The notes: a model not told the origin generated them from the letters alone. Counted from the first letter of the stretch, positions 41,173 to 52,594 are shown. The stretch is DNA of 64,000 nt from Polaromonas sp. (GCF_029945895.1 NZ_JAQSDL010000013.1:1-64000); one strand, 5' to 3'. A program made the numbers and translations.

Positions 41173-42453
41173 ATGAAACTTTTTCCCTACGGCCACGCCA
41201 CCCACCCGCAATGGCGCATGGCAGCCGGCCTGGTGCTGGCCCAGTTGCGTGCGCAGATGGCCCTGCACGGTTATGCCAGTTCGCCCGGTTTGGGCCTGCT
41301 TTACATCACCGACCACTACACCGCGCAGGCGCAGGACATCCTGGACTTCCTGGGCGCCGAGCTGCCTGAAATCACCGACTGGGCGGGCACGGTCGGCATC
41401 GGTATCGCGTCGAACAATGTCGAGTATTTCGACGAGCCCGCGCTGGCGGTGATGTTGTGCGAACTGCCGTCGGACCAGTACCGCGTGTTTTCCGGTGTGT
41501 CGCCCCTGCCGCCGCCCGGCGCCAGCCATTTCCAGGCGCATACCGCGCTGGTGCACGCCGACGCCGGCACCCCCGACGTGGCCGAGCTGATCGCCGAGAT
41601 GGCCCAGCGCACCAGCAGCGGCTACGTGTTTGGCGGGCTGGCGTCGAGCCGCAGCAAGGCGGTCCAGTTTGCGCTCAGCGGCAGCGGCAATGTGAAAGGG
41701 CAGGGCGCCGCCGGCGGCGTGTTCAGCGGCGGCCTGAGCGGGGTGGCTTTTGCCCAGGGCGCCGGCCTGATGTCGCGCGTGACGCAAGGTTGCCGACCGG
41801 TCTCGCGGGAGCACGAGATCACCGCCTGCGACGCCAATGTGGTGACGGAACTGGACGGCCAGAGCGCACTCGACGTGATGCTGGAGGACCTCGGCGTGTC
41901 GCTCGATGCGCCGCGCGAGGCGCTCGAAAAAGTGCGCACCACGCTGGTCGGCCTGAGCGGCGCCGATGCCCTGCAGGACGGCCGGATCCGGCGCCCGGGG
42001 CAGTTCGGGGCCGATGTGCTGGTGCGCCACATCATCGGCCTGGATCCGGCGCGCCAGGGCGTGGCCATTGCCGAGGTGCCCAGCCCGGGCATGAAGCTGG
42101 CCTTTTGCGAACGCAATGCCGAGGCGGCGCGTGCCGACCTGGTGCGCGTCTGCGCCGAGATCCGCGAGGAACTGGAGCCGGAGGAGTTGACGCTGGAAGT
42201 CGCCAGTGCGCTGAGCGCGTCCGAGGCCGAATCGGCACCGCACCCGGCCCGACGCATTGCCGGCGCGATCTACATCAGCTGCGCCGGGCGCGGCGGCCCG
42301 CACTTCGGCGCGCCCAGCGCCGAGCTGCAGATTGTGCGGCGTGCCCTTGGCGACGTGCCGCTGGTCGGTTTTTTTGCCGGTGGGGAAATCGCGCGCCACA
42401 ACCTCTATGGCTACACCGGCGTGCTGACGGTGTTTACTTCAGCGGGCGGCTAG
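41173..42453 (+). CDS. FIST domain sensory protein
   Basis: The protein has 426 residues from ATG 41173. FIST_N (about 20-230; TSSGYVFGGLASSRSKAVQF, GVAFAQGAGLMSRVTQGCRP) and FIST_C (about 250-410; ISCAGRGGPHFGAPSAELQI, VPLVGFFAGGEIARHNLYGY) are complete. FIST domains are thought to bind small ligands such as amino acids and are usually coupled to signalling outputs. This one has no output domain and no signalling gene beside it, so it must work through a partner. The ribosome-binding site is weak. Confidence 0.9.
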   Translation: MKLFPYGHATHPQWRMAAGLVLAQLRAQMALHGYASSPGLGLLYITDHYTAQAQDILDFLGAELPEITDWAGTVGIGIASNNVEYFDEPALAVMLCELPSDQYRVFSGVSPLPPPGASHFQAHTALVHADAGTPDVAELIAEMAQRTSSGYVFGGLASSRSKAVQFALSGSGNVKGQGAAGGVFSGGLSGVAFAQGAGLMSRVTQGCRPVSREHEITACDANVVTELDGQSALDVMLEDLGVSLDAPREALEKVRTTLVGLSGADALQDGRIRRPGQFGADVLVRHIIGLDPARQGVAIAEVPSPGMKLAFCERNAEAARADLVRVCAEIREELEPEELTLEVASALSASEAESAPHPARRIAGAIYISCAGRGGPHFGAPSAELQIVRRALGDVPLVGFFAGGEIARHNLYGYTGVLTVFTSAGG

Positions 42454-42631
42454 GCAGACAGGCTTCGCCTGGCAACGGTCGCGCATTCCCTGCGGGCGGT
42501 TCGCAGCCGGGGCGGGAGCTGCCGCGGAGCTGTCATGAAAAGCAGGGCAGAATCCGCTTCAGCCTTGCGCGCGCAACCGGGCAACCGGGCGTGGCTCGCA
42601 TCACCAGCCGAAAAAACAGGAGCAGTCCACC

Positions 42632-44578
42632 ATGCGTGCCGAAACAGTCGTTGAGGTAGCCCCGCCGCCGCACGGGCATCCGGACCAGTTCGCGCTCTTG
42701 AGCCAGCGTCGCTTCGCCCCCTTTTTCTGGACGCAATTCTCGGGTGCCGCCAACGACAACCTGTTCAAGTTCGCTTTTACCGTGATGGTGACCTACCAGC
42801 TCAGCGTGAGCTGGTTGCCGCCCGCGCTGGCGGGGCTGGTGATAGGCGCCCTGTTCATCCTGCCCTTTCTGCTGTTTTCGGCGACCAGCGGGCAGCTCAC
42901 GGACAAATACGAAAAGACGCGCGTGATCCGCTTCGTGAAGAACCTGGAAATCGTGATCATGGTGGTGGCGGCCGCCGGTTTTCTGAGCCGCGACGTGAAC
43001 CTGCAGGTGCCGCTGCTGCTGGCCTGTACCTTTCTGATGGGACTGCATTCCACGCTGTTCGGTCCGGTCAAGTTCGCCTACCTGCCGCAGGCACTGAACG
43101 AGCGCGAGTTGACCGGCGGCAACGGCATGGTGGAGATGGGCACGTTTGTCGCCATTTTGCTGGGCAACATCGTTGGCGGGCTGATGGTGGCCGTGCCGGG
43201 TGTGGGTCCGCTGTATGTGGCGCTCTCCTGTGTGTTGCTGGCCGTGGCGGGGCGGGTGGTGGCGCAGTTCATTCCTACTGCGCCCGCCACCGACCCCGGC
43301 CTGACGATCAACTGGAACCCGGTCACCGAGACCTGGCACAACCTTCGGCTCGCGTACGGCAACATTGTGGTGTTTCGCTCCATGCTGGGCATCAGCTGGA
43401 TGTGGTTTTTTGGCGCCGTCTTTCTGAGCCAGTTTCCGAGTTTTGCCAAAGAGGTGATGCACGGCAACGAGCAGGTGGCCTCCCTGCTGCTGGTGGTGTT
43501 TTCCATCGGCATCGCCACCGGTTCGCTGTTGTGCGAGGTGCTGAGCCGGCGTCATGTCGAGATCGGCCTGGTGCCGCTGGGTGCCATCGGCATGAGCGTG
43601 TTTGCGATTGACCTGTATTTCTCCTCGCGCGGACTGCCGGCTTCACCGATCATGGGCCTGGCTGCCTTTGTGGCGCAGCCGGCCCACTGGCGCGTGATGG
43701 CCGACCTGGCACTGCTGAGCCTGTTTGCCGGTTTGTACAGCGTGCCCATGTATGCGCTGATCCAGCTGCGCAGCCAGCCCACCCACCGCGCTCGCATCAT
43801 TGCTTCCAACAACATTCTCAATGCGTTGTTCATGATTGTCAGCGCCGTTCTTGCTGGCGCCCTGCTCAAGGCCGACTTCAGCATTCCGCAGGTCTTCCTG
43901 TTTGTGGGCCTGGCCAATGCGGTGGTGGCGTTTTACATTTTCATGCTGGTGCCGGAGTACCTGCTGCGGTTTATCGCGCTGATCGCCTCGCGCTGCATCT
44001 ACCGCTTCAAGGTCCAGGGCGACGACAACATTCCTGCGCAGGGCGCGGCTGTGCTGACCTGCAACCATGTGAGTTTTATCGACCCCCTGCTGTTGATGGC
44101 GGCCAGCCCACGCCCCATTTATTTCGTGATGGACCACCGCATTTTCAACATGCCGGTGCTCGGCTGGCTGTTCCGGCTCGCCAGGGCGATCCCGATCGCG
44201 CCGCGCGACCAGGACCCGGTGGCTTATGAAGCGGCTTTCGAAGCGGCCGCCAGGGTGTTGCGAAACGGTGACCTGCTGGCCATCTTTCCGGAGGGTGGCA
44301 TCACCCGGGATGGCGAGCTTCAACCCTTCGAGGGCGGCATCATGAAGATCCTGGAGAACGCCGGACGTGATGGCCTCAGCGTGCCGGTGGTTCCCATGGC
44401 GCTGACCAATCTCTGGGGGTCTTTCTTCAGCCGCATCGAGCAAGGCGGCGCCATGGTGCGGCCGTTCCGCCGCGGCCTGCTGAGCCGCGTGGGCCTGAAC
44501 GTCGGGCCGGCCATTCCGGGCACGCAGGTGCAGCCGGACATGCTGCGGGCCCGGGTCTTGGCACTGCAAAAAGCCTGA
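42632..44578 (+). CDS. MFS transporter / 1-acylglycerol-phosphate acyltransferase fusion (LplT-PlsC type)
   Basis: The protein has 648 residues. Residues about 20-430 form a twelve-helix MFS domain like LplT (FWTQFSGAANDNLFKFAFTV, LPFLLFSATSGQLTDKYEKT). Residues about 440-640 form a PlsC domain with the catalytic HX4D in CNHVSFIDPLL, then FPEGGITRDGELQPFEGG. In LplT-Aas systems lysophospholipid is flipped inward and re-acylated; here flipping and acylation are joined. Some homologues carry a third acyl-ACP synthetase domain, which is absent here, so the acyl donor must be supplied in trans. GGAG lies 10 nt before the ATG. Confidence 0.92.
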   Translation: MRAETVVEVAPPPHGHPDQFALLSQRRFAPFFWTQFSGAANDNLFKFAFTVMVTYQLSVSWLPPALAGLVIGALFILPFLLFSATSGQLTDKYEKTRVIRFVKNLEIVIMVVAAAGFLSRDVNLQVPLLLACTFLMGLHSTLFGPVKFAYLPQALNERELTGGNGMVEMGTFVAILLGNIVGGLMVAVPGVGPLYVALSCVLLAVAGRVVAQFIPTAPATDPGLTINWNPVTETWHNLRLAYGNIVVFRSMLGISWMWFFGAVFLSQFPSFAKEVMHGNEQVASLLLVVFSIGIATGSLLCEVLSRRHVEIGLVPLGAIGMSVFAIDLYFSSRGLPASPIMGLAAFVAQPAHWRVMADLALLSLFAGLYSVPMYALIQLRSQPTHRARIIASNNILNALFMIVSAVLAGALLKADFSIPQVFLFVGLANAVVAFYIFMLVPEYLLRFIALIASRCIYRFKVQGDDNIPAQGAAVLTCNHVSFIDPLLLMAASPRPIYFVMDHRIFNMPVLGWLFRLARAIPIAPRDQDPVAYEAAFEAAARVLRNGDLLAIFPEGGITRDGELQPFEGGIMKILENAGRDGLSVPVVPMALTNLWGSFFSRIEQGGAMVRPFRRGLLSRVGLNVGPAIPGTQVQPDMLRARVLALQKA

Positions 44579-44629
44579 CACCCGGGGGCGCCGCCTGGTC
44601 ACACACTTTTTCCTGAAACTGGAGCCTCC

Positions 44630-45679
44630 ATGAGCAAAGCATTACGACTGTCCGAAAAATGGTTTCAGCGCGGCCTCTGGCTGGTGGCTTTTGTATTTGC
44701 CGCCTTCCTGATCGGCCTGGGAAGCACGGTGGTGGGCGACCTGCCGCGGGTCGAGAAGGTCCTGACCCTGGACGATTTCATCGAGCAGCCCGCCGCCACC
44801 GAGGCACGCGAGAGCCTCAAGACGGCGGAACGCCAGGGGCGCCAGGCGCAGGAAGCGCTGGAGCAGGCGCGGCTCAAGCTGCGCGTGGCGCAGGCCAATT
44901 CGCGCTCGGCCAGCGAGACCTTCAGCAACTGGCTGGCGACGCGGCGCGCGACCGATCGGGTCGACCAGGACCCGGAGCTGATTGAACGGACACGCGCGCT
45001 GGATACCCTTAAAGCGGCCGAGCGCCAGGCGCTGGCCACGATGGAGACCGAGCAGCAGAAGGCGCTGGACGCCAGCCAGGGCGCCACGCGCACGCGTGAA
45101 CGCATCGCTGAGATGGAACGCACGGCGCAGGACAAGTGGCAAAAAGCGCAGCGTGCCCAGGAGCTGCGCGTGTTTCTGTACCGGCTGGCCCTGACCCTGC
45201 CGCTGCTGGTGGCCGCGGGGTGGCTGTTTGCCAAAAAGCGCAAAAGCACCTGGTGGCCCTTTGTCTGGGGCTTCATCTTTTTTGCACTGTTCGCCTTTTT
45301 TGTCGAGCTCGTGCCCTACCTGCCCAGTTACGGCGGTTATGTGCGTTACATCGTCGGCATTGTCATCACGGTGCTGGTCGGGCGGCAGGCGATTGTTTCG
45401 CTGAACCGTTATCTGGAAAAACAGAAACTGGCCGAACAACTGCCCGATGCGCAGCGCCGCGAAGAACTCAGCTACGACACCGCACTGACGCGCCTGTCCA
45501 AAGGTGTATGCCCCGGCTGTGAACGCGCGGTGGATCTGAAAAACCAGGAGATCGACTTCTGTCCGCATTGCGGCATCGGCCTGTTTGACCATTGCGGCAT
45601 CTGCACTACGCGCAAAAGCGCATTTGCCAAGTTCTGTCACGCCTGCGGCGCGGATGCCAAAACGGCGTCCTGTCCTTGA
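44630..45679 (+). CDS. Membrane protein with coiled coil and C-terminal double zinc ribbon
   Basis: The protein has 349 residues, with GGAG 6 nt before the ATG. One membrane helix (GLWLVAFVFAAFLIGLGSTV) is followed by a long coiled coil (about 50-180) and then three closely spaced helices (about 182-262). The C-terminal cytoplasmic part has four CxxC motifs (CPGC, CPHC, CGIC, CHAC), which form a double zinc ribbon. I do not recognise a named family. The layout suggests a scaffold with a protein- or nucleic-acid-binding tail. It lies 51 bp after the MFS-acyltransferase gene and may be co-transcribed. Confidence 0.8.
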   Translation: MSKALRLSEKWFQRGLWLVAFVFAAFLIGLGSTVVGDLPRVEKVLTLDDFIEQPAATEARESLKTAERQGRQAQEALEQARLKLRVAQANSRSASETFSNWLATRRATDRVDQDPELIERTRALDTLKAAERQALATMETEQQKALDASQGATRTRERIAEMERTAQDKWQKAQRAQELRVFLYRLALTLPLLVAAGWLFAKKRKSTWWPFVWGFIFFALFAFFVELVPYLPSYGGYVRYIVGIVITVLVGRQAIVSLNRYLEKQKLAEQLPDAQRREELSYDTALTRLSKGVCPGCERAVDLKNQEIDFCPHCGIGLFDHCGICTTRKSAFAKFCHACGADAKTASCP

Positions 45680-45781
45680 CGGTTTTCGCTGGCCGCCTAC
45701 GCTCGGCACCCTTGTTCTCTTACAGGTATTACGCTTCGTTGCGATCACAGTGGGCCAATCCTTACTCCAGGTTTGAACACC

Positions 45782-47107
45782 ATGAAAAAACAGATTCGCA
45801 ACCAGGTGGCAGCCCTTTTTCTGCTGCTTCCCGCCGCCACCGCTCTGCTGGTCCTGCCGGGCACGGTCCTGGCGCAGCCCGCCGCCCCGGAGTTGCGATC
45901 ACTGCAGGTGGGAACAGACGACGGTCTCCGGGCCGGCGCCACTCTGGAGTTCACGGTGGAAGGCACACCGCGGGGTCGGGTCAGCCTGACTGTGCGCGGC
46001 GCGCCCCGCACCATCGTGCTCAAGGAAACCGCGCGAGGGGTGTACACGGGAAATTACACCCTCCGGCGCCAGGACCGGATCACGGAAAGCAGCGCCATAC
46101 GTGCCACGCTGAAGGTGCGCAACCGCAGCATCGCGACCAACTACACCTTTCCCGCCGGCATCGCACGCCAGGACGTGGCTGCTGCGCCACCGGCCGGCCT
46201 GAAAATCGACCGCTTCACGGTGGCGCCGGTCGACAAGCTCGAACCGGGCGCTGAACTCCGCTTCACGCTGAACGGCGCGCCAGGCGGTACCGCAGATTTC
46301 GACATTCCCGGAGTCATCAACAATGTGGCGATGCGCGAGGTGCGGCCCGGTGTGTATGAGGGCGCCTACACCATCCGTCGCCTGGACAACCTCGCCCCCT
46401 CCCGGCCTGTCGTAGCCACCCTGCGTGTCGGCGACCGCGCGGTGACCTCCACCCTGACCCAGCCCCTGCTGGCCGATGCGAAGCCGCCGGTGATCCGCAA
46501 CCTGTCGCCACGCGACGGTGAGTCCATCACGCGCAGCGCCAACACCTCGGTGTCCGGCACCTTTGACGATGCCGGCGGCGTGGGCGTGGACCCCAAAAGC
46601 GTTCGCATCATGCTGGCTGGGCGCGATGTCACTGCCGCGGCGCAGATCACACCGCAATTCTTCACCTACCGCGCAGACCTGCCGGCCGGCCGCTACGCCG
46701 TGGACGTGACCGCCAAGGACATGGTGGGCAATGCCGTGCGCCAGACCTGGAGTTTCGACGTGGCTTCGGCCGTGAGCGCCGCGCCTGCGACCGTGCTGTT
46801 GCAGGTCACCAGCCACGCCAACAACGCCACAGTCGAAGGCAGCCCGGTGGTGGTGCGCGGACGCACCGCCCCAGGCGCGATGGTTGATGTCAAGGTCAGC
46901 GCCGTGGGAACGCTCGCCGGCCTGTTCGGCATGAACCAGGATTTGCTGACGCAGCGGGTTCAGGCCGATGGCAACGGCAACTTCTCGTTCAGCTTCACGC
47001 CGCAGTTTCCGCTGCCCGGCACGCGTTACGAGGTGTCGATGACGGCCGGCAAGGACGGCATGGTGGCCACCGAAACCAGGCTGGTGCTGTTCCAGAAGCA
47101 GGGTTGA
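45782..47107 (+). CDS. Secreted protein with four Ig-like / beta-sandwich repeats
   Basis: The protein has 441 residues from ATG 45782. A signal peptide (LLVLPGTVLAQPA) is followed by two homologous tandem domains (about 37-125 and 138-228; compare TARGVYTGNYTLRRQDRITE with VRPGVYEGAYTIRRLDNLAP), then an Ig-like domain (KPPVIRNLSPRDGESITRS) and a last Ig-like domain (ATVEGSPVVVRGRTAPGAMV). There is no catalytic motif or anchor, so it is probably a periplasmic or surface structural or adhesive protein. It lies 102 bp after the zinc-ribbon gene. Confidence 0.82.
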   Translation: MKKQIRNQVAALFLLLPAATALLVLPGTVLAQPAAPELRSLQVGTDDGLRAGATLEFTVEGTPRGRVSLTVRGAPRTIVLKETARGVYTGNYTLRRQDRITESSAIRATLKVRNRSIATNYTFPAGIARQDVAAAPPAGLKIDRFTVAPVDKLEPGAELRFTLNGAPGGTADFDIPGVINNVAMREVRPGVYEGAYTIRRLDNLAPSRPVVATLRVGDRAVTSTLTQPLLADAKPPVIRNLSPRDGESITRSANTSVSGTFDDAGGVGVDPKSVRIMLAGRDVTAAAQITPQFFTYRADLPAGRYAVDVTAKDMVGNAVRQTWSFDVASAVSAAPATVLLQVTSHANNATVEGSPVVVRGRTAPGAMVDVKVSAVGTLAGLFGMNQDLLTQRVQADGNGNFSFSFTPQFPLPGTRYEVSMTAGKDGMVATETRLVLFQKQG

Positions 47108-47110
47108 GCC

Positions 47111-47176
47111 GGAATTTCAGTAAAAACGGGCTGCAGCCCTTATGCACAGGGCGCAAGCAGCTACTTATTTAATAGC
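47111..47176 (-). repeat. Intergenic family A element (near-consensus)
   Basis: On the minus strand it reads GCTATTAAATAAGTAGCTGC, TTGCGC, a 9-nt spacer, AAGGGCTGCAGCCC and TTTTTACTG. It fills the gap between the convergent Ig-like gene and the aldo/keto reductase gene. Confidence 0.85.
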
Positions 47177-47187
47177 GTGCCATGGGC

Positions 47188-48189
47188 TCAGACCGGGCGA
47201 CCGTAAAAGGGGTAGCTCGGGTCGTTGTAGCCGTGGCTGGAGGCGTGGCCCGGAATCACCAGCTCGTTGATGAAGGCCTCGTCGTCGCTGTCCAGTACCA
47301 GGTCCACCGCGCCGTAAACATCTTCCAGGTGCGAGAGCAGGCGCGGTCCCGCAATCACGGCGCTGACCAGCGGATTGGCCAGCACCCAGGCGGCGGCAAA
47401 CTGGCCCGGCACCCAGCCTTTGGCCTCGCAGCGCGCCTTGATCTTCTGCGCGATCACCAGTGACTCTTCGCGAAACTCGGTTTCCAGGATGCGTTTGTCG
47501 CCGCTACCGGCGCGCGTGCCTTCGGCCGGGGGCTGGCCTGGCGGGTACTTGCCAGTGAGCACGCCGCGCGCCAGCGGGCTGTAAGGCACAACGCCCAGGC
47601 CGTGGTGGCCGCAGGCCGGCAGGATTTCGACCTCGGGGCCGCGATTGAGCAGGTTGTAATAAGGTTGGCAGACCACCGGTTGCGGCACACCGGTTTTTTC
47701 GCAGAGCCGCACGATCTCGGCAATGCGCCAGCCGCGGAAGTTGGACAGGCCGAAGCTGCGGATCTTGCCGCTGCGGATCAGGTCGCCGATGGCACGCACC
47801 GCTTCTTCAAGATTTTCGCCATGGAAGTCGCGGTGCAGGTACAGGATGTCGAGGTAGTCGGTGCCCAGCCGCGCCAGGATGGCATCGGTCTGCTGCATGA
47901 TCCAGCTGCGCGAATAGTGGCCCTGGTTCACACCCGGGCCGGCCTTGTTGCCGAGCTTGCTGGCCAACACCCAATGCGAACGCTGACCCGCCAGCAGTTT
48001 GCCCAACAGCATTTCAGAGGCGCCTTCGTTGTAGACATCGGCGGTGTCGATGAAGTTGATGCCATGTTCTTTCGCCGATGCAACGATGCGCGCCGCTTCG
48101 TCGTCCGGGGTCTGCTGGCCGAACATCATGGTGCCCAGGCACAGGGTGGACACCTTCAGGTTGCTGCTTCCAAGGCGGCGGTATTTCAT
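47188..48189 (-). CDS. Aldo/keto reductase
   Basis: The protein has 333 residues. A (beta/alpha)8 barrel shows FIDTADVYNEGASEMLLG (catalytic Asp and Tyr), ASKLGNKAG (Lys) and YLHRDFHGENLEEAV (His), plus FGLSNFRGWRIAEIVRL and PYSPLARGVLTGKY. It is an NADPH-dependent carbonyl reductase of the YajO/Tas group. The physiological substrate is unknown. It lies 27 bp after tgt in the same orientation and is probably the last gene of the queA-tgt transcript. Confidence 0.93.
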   Translation of the reverse strand: MKYRRLGSSNLKVSTLCLGTMMFGQQTPDDEAARIVASAKEHGINFIDTADVYNEGASEMLLGKLLAGQRSHWVLASKLGNKAGPGVNQGHYSRSWIMQQTDAILARLGTDYLDILYLHRDFHGENLEEAVRAIGDLIRSGKIRSFGLSNFRGWRIAEIVRLCEKTGVPQPVVCQPYYNLLNRGPEVEILPACGHHGLGVVPYSPLARGVLTGKYPPGQPPAEGTRAGSGDKRILETEFREESLVIAQKIKARCEAKGWVPGQFAAAWVLANPLVSAVIAGPRLLSHLEDVYGAVDLVLDSDDEAFINELVIPGHASSHGYNDPSYPFYGRPV

Positions 48190-48216
48190 GAAAACTCCTT
48201 GTCGTGAGGCGGCTGC

Positions 48217-49392
<1,176 letters not shown>

Positions 49393-50442
49393 TCAGGCGA
49401 GGGTTCGTTGCAGCAGCATGGCATCGCCGTAACTGAAAAAGCGGTAGCGTTCGGCAATCGCATGGCGATACAGCGCCATGATGTGTTCGTAACCGGCAAA
49501 AGCGCTGACCAGCATCATCAGCGTGCTTTTGGGCAGGTGGAAATTGGTCAGCAGCAGGTCCACCACCTGGAACTCAAAGCCCGGGGTGATGAAGATATTG
49601 GTGTCCTTGTAGTCCGGGCCGAATTTGGCCGCCGACTCAAGGGCGCGCACGCTGGTGGTGCCGATCGCGACCACCCGGCCGCCGCGCGCCTTGCAGTCCT
49701 GGATGGCCTGCAGCGTGGCCTCGGGCACTTCAAAACGTTCGAAGTGCATGGTGTGGTCCGCGATGTTTTCGGCTTTGACGGGCTGGAAAGTGCCGGCGCC
49801 GACGTGCAGCGTGACGGTCGCGCGTTGTACACCGCGCGCTTCGAGCTGCGTAAACATGGCCTCGTCAAAATGCAGCGCGGCCGTCGGCGCCGCAACCGCG
49901 CCCGGGTTTTTGGCAAACACCGTCTGGTAGCGCTGCTCGTCCACGGCCGAGTCGGTGTGGGTGATGTAGGGCGGCAGCGGCACATGGCCGTGGCTGGCCA
50001 TCAGCGCATACGGATCGCTGCTGAGTGCAAAGTGGTACAGCGGCCCGTCCTCGTTGGGCCAGCGGCCCAGCAAGGTGGCCGTGAAACCGCCGTCCATCTG
50101 CAGCACCGCGCCCGGCAAAGGCTTCTTGCTGACTTTCATGTGGGCGGCGACTTCATGGCCGGCCTCCGGCGTGGGCGAGAGCACGCGCTCGATCAGCAGT
50201 TCGAGCCGGCCGCCGCTGCTTTTCTGCCCGAACAGGCGCGCCTTGACGACCTGGGTGTCGTTGAGTACCAGCAGATCGCCCGGTTGCAGCAGGTCTGCCA
50301 GCTCGGTAAAACGCCGGTCCACCGGGGTGGCGCCGCGCCCGTCCAGCAGGCGCGAGGCGCTGCGTTCGGCGGTGGGGTGCTGGGCGATCAGTTCGTCGGG
50401 GAGTGTGAAATCAAAATCACTGAGGCTGAACGAGGTCTTCAT
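49393..50442 (-). CDS. queA: S-adenosylmethionine:tRNA ribosyltransferase-isomerase
   Basis: The protein has 349 residues. Family motifs are [20 protein letters not shown] at the N-terminus, [57 protein letters not shown] and [20 protein letters not shown]. It transfers the ribosyl of AdoMet to preQ1-34 to make epoxyqueuosine. Its ATG (50442) lies only 2 bp from a possible recG ATG on the other strand, so the divergent promoters must lie within or overlap the coding starts. Confidence 0.97.
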   Translation of the reverse strand: MKTSFSLSDFDFTLPDELIAQHPTAERSASRLLDGRGATPVDRRFTELADLLQPGDLLVLNDTQVVKARLFGQKSSGGRLELLIERVLSPTPEAGHEVAAHMKVSKKPLPGAVLQMDGGFTATLLGRWPNEDGPLYHFALSSDPYALMASHGHVPLPPYITHTDSAVDEQRYQTVFAKNPGAVAAPTAALHFDEAMFTQLEARGVQRATVTLHVGAGTFQPVKAENIADHTMHFERFEVPEATLQAIQDCKARGGRVVAIGTTSVRALESAAKFGPDYKDTNIFITPGFEFQVVDLLLTNFHLPKSTLMMLVSAFAGYEHIMALYRHAIAERYRFFSYGDAMLLQRTLA

Positions 50443-50459
50443 GGATGCACAATTGTCCC

Positions 50460-52589
50460 ATGCCCACCCGGTCTGCCCCCACTGCTTCTCCCCGCAAGGT
50501 GCCGCCGGCTGAGGCTGGCACCGGCAACGCGGTGGCGCCCAAGTCCCAGCCGCAGAAAGCGCTGGAAAAGCTGGGCCTGCGCCGTGACATCGACCTGGCG
50601 CTGCACCTGCCGCTGCGCTACGAGGACGAAACCCGCATCACCCGGCTGGCCGATGCACGCGACGGCGACATGGTGCAGATCGAGGGCCAGGTGACGCACA
50701 GCGAAGTCACGTTCCGGCCACGCCGGCAGCTGCGCGTGACGGTGGACGACGGCAGCGACACCTGCGTGCTGCGCTTCATCAACTTCTACCCTTCGCACCA
50801 GAAAACCCTGAGTGTGGGCGCGCGTGTGCGGGTGCGCGGCGAAATCCGCGGCGGTTTTGTGAGCCGTGAGATGGTGCACCCGGGTTTTCGCGCCGCTGGT
50901 GGTGAACTCGCGACCGCCCTGACGCCGGTGTATCCCACCGTGGCCGGTTTGCCGCAGGCCTATCTGCGCAAGGCCGTGCTGGGCGGGTTGGCACGGGCCG
51001 ATCTGGCGGAAACCCTTCCGGCCGAATTTTTAAGTAAAAACCTGCCGCAGCCCTTGTCCAGTATGCGCGAGGCGCTATCATTTTTGCATAACCCGACGCC
51101 GGATGTAATGCTGGCCACGCTGGAGGATCGCAGCCACCCGGCCTGGCAGCGGCTCAAGGCCGAGGAGTTGCTGGCGCAGCAGCTGTCGCAGCTGCAGGCG
51201 CGTCGCGTACGGGCCGCCATGCGGGCGCCGCCGTTGCGGTCGCCTGTGCACGGCCCCCAGTGCACGCTGCAGGAACAGTTGCTGGAGCGCCTGCCGTTTC
51301 GACTGACGGCCGCGCAGCAGCGCGTGGGCGCCGAGATCGCGGCGGATCTGCAGAAAAACGTGCCCATGCACCGCCTGCTGCAGGGGGATGTCGGCTCCGG
51401 CAAAACCGTGGTGGCGGCGCTGGCGGCGGTGCGCTGTATCGACGCCGGCTGGCAGTGTGCGCTGATGGCGCCGACGGAAATCCTGGCCGAACAGCACTTT
51501 CGCAAGCTGATCGGCTGGCTCGAACCGCTGGGCATCCAGACCGCGTGGCTCACCGGCAGCCAGAAGGCGAAAGAGCGGCGCGAGGCGCTGGCCATGATTG
51601 CCAGCGGCGCGGCCAGCCTGGTGGTCGGCACGCATGCGGTGATCCAGGACAAGGTGGTTTTCGACAATCTGGCGTTGGCCATCATCGACGAGCAGCACCG
51701 TTTTGGCGTGGCACAGAGGCTGGCGCTGCGAAGCAAGATGACGCAGGGCGGGGAAGAGCCCCATCTTCTGATGATGACGGCTACGCCAATTCCGCGCACG
51801 CTGGCCATGAGTTATTACGCCGACCTCGATGTTTCGACGATTGACGAGCTGCCGCCCGGCCGCACGCCCATCGTGACCAAGGTGGTCAGCGAAACGCGAC
51901 GCGACGAGGTCGTCGAGCGTATACGCAGCCAGCTCGCCGAGGGCCGGCAGGTCTACTGGGTCTGCCCGCTGATCGAAGAGAGTGAATCGGTCGACCTGAT
52001 CAACGCCACCCAGACGCACGAGGCGCTGAGCGCCGCCTTGCCCGGCACACAGGTCGGCCTGCTGCACTCCCGCATGCCGCCGGCCGAAAAGAAGGCGGTG
52101 ATGGCGTCGTTCACCAGCGGCCAGCTCGGCGTGCTGGTCAGCACCACGGTGATCGAGGTCGGTGTGGACGTGCCCAATGCCTCGCTGATGGTGATTGAAC
52201 ACGCCGAACGTTTTGGCCTGAGCCAGCTGCACCAGCTGCGCGGCCGTGTCGGGCGCGGCGCAGCCGCCTCGGCTTGTGTGCTGCTTTATTCGACCGGGGA
52301 CGCGCCGCGCCTGGGCGAAACCGCACGCGCCCGGCTCAAGGCCATGGTGGAAACGCAGGACGGTTTCGAGATCGCCCGCCGCGATCTGGAAATTCGTGGC
52401 CCGGGCGAGTTCCTTGGAGCGCGGCAGTCCGGTGCGCCGCTGCTGCGTTTTGCCGATCTGGCGACGGATACCGAGTTGCTGGCCTGGGCGCGGGCGCTGG
52501 CGCCGGTGATGCTGGAAAAATACCCGGACCTCGCGCATCGGCATATTTTGCGATGGCTGGGGGGGAAGGCGGAATTTTTGAAGGCCTGA
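50460..52589 (+). CDS. recG: ATP-dependent DNA helicase RecG
   Basis: The protein has 709 residues from ATG 50460; ATG 50445 is an alternative. A wedge domain (OB fold, about 45-150) is followed by helicase lobes with [20 protein letters not shown] (Walker A), [13 protein letters not shown] (DEQH box), [14 protein letters not shown] and [20 protein letters not shown]. It drives fork reversal and branch migration at stalled forks. The start 50460 is favoured by CACAAT ending 6 nt upstream and by the lack of a Shine-Dalgarno. A family A repeat encodes part of the region around residues 189-210, between the wedge and the helicase core. Confidence 0.96.
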   Translation: MPTRSAPTASPRKVPPAEAGTGNAVAPKSQPQKALEKLGLRRDIDLALHLPLRYEDETRITRLADARDGDMVQIEGQVTHSEVTFRPRRQLRVTVDDGSDTCVLRFINFYPSHQKTLSVGARVRVRGEIRGGFVSREMVHPGFRAAGGELATALTPVYPTVAGLPQAYLRKAVLGGLARADLAETLPAEFLSKNLPQPLSSMREALSFLHNPTPDVMLATLEDRSHPAWQRLKAEELLAQQLSQLQARRVRAAMRAPPLRSPVHGPQCTLQEQLLERLPFRLTAAQQRVGAEIAADLQKNVPMHRLLQGDVGSGKTVVAALAAVRCIDAGWQCALMAPTEILAEQHFRKLIGWLEPLGIQTAWLTGSQKAKERREALAMIASGAASLVVGTHAVIQDKVVFDNLALAIIDEQHRFGVAQRLALRSKMTQGGEEPHLLMMTATPIPRTLAMSYYADLDVSTIDELPPGRTPIVTKVVSETRRDEVVERIRSQLAEGRQVYWVCPLIEESESVDLINATQTHEALSAALPGTQVGLLHSRMPPAEKKAVMASFTSGQLGVLVSTTVIEVGVDVPNASLMVIEHAERFGLSQLHQLRGRVGRGAAASACVLLYSTGDAPRLGETARARLKAMVETQDGFEIARRDLEIRGPGEFLGARQSGAPLLRFADLATDTELLAWARALAPVMLEKYPDLAHRHILRWLGGKAEFLKA
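51024..51088 (-). repeat. Family A element inside recG
   Basis: On the minus strand ATGATAGCGC, CTCGCGC, a spacer, AAGGGCTGCGGCAGG and TTTTTACTTAAAAATTC follow the family plan, although the first half of the palindrome has decayed. It encodes the segment [20 protein letters not shown] in a frame different from most copies. Confidence 0.75.
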
Positions 52590-52594
52590 AGCAT

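Noticed and set aside
39562-42399. A 945-codon open frame opposite phaM, the GST and the FIST gene
   Set aside because: It is the antisense shadow of three well-supported genes and crosses their intergenic gaps with no domain of its own.
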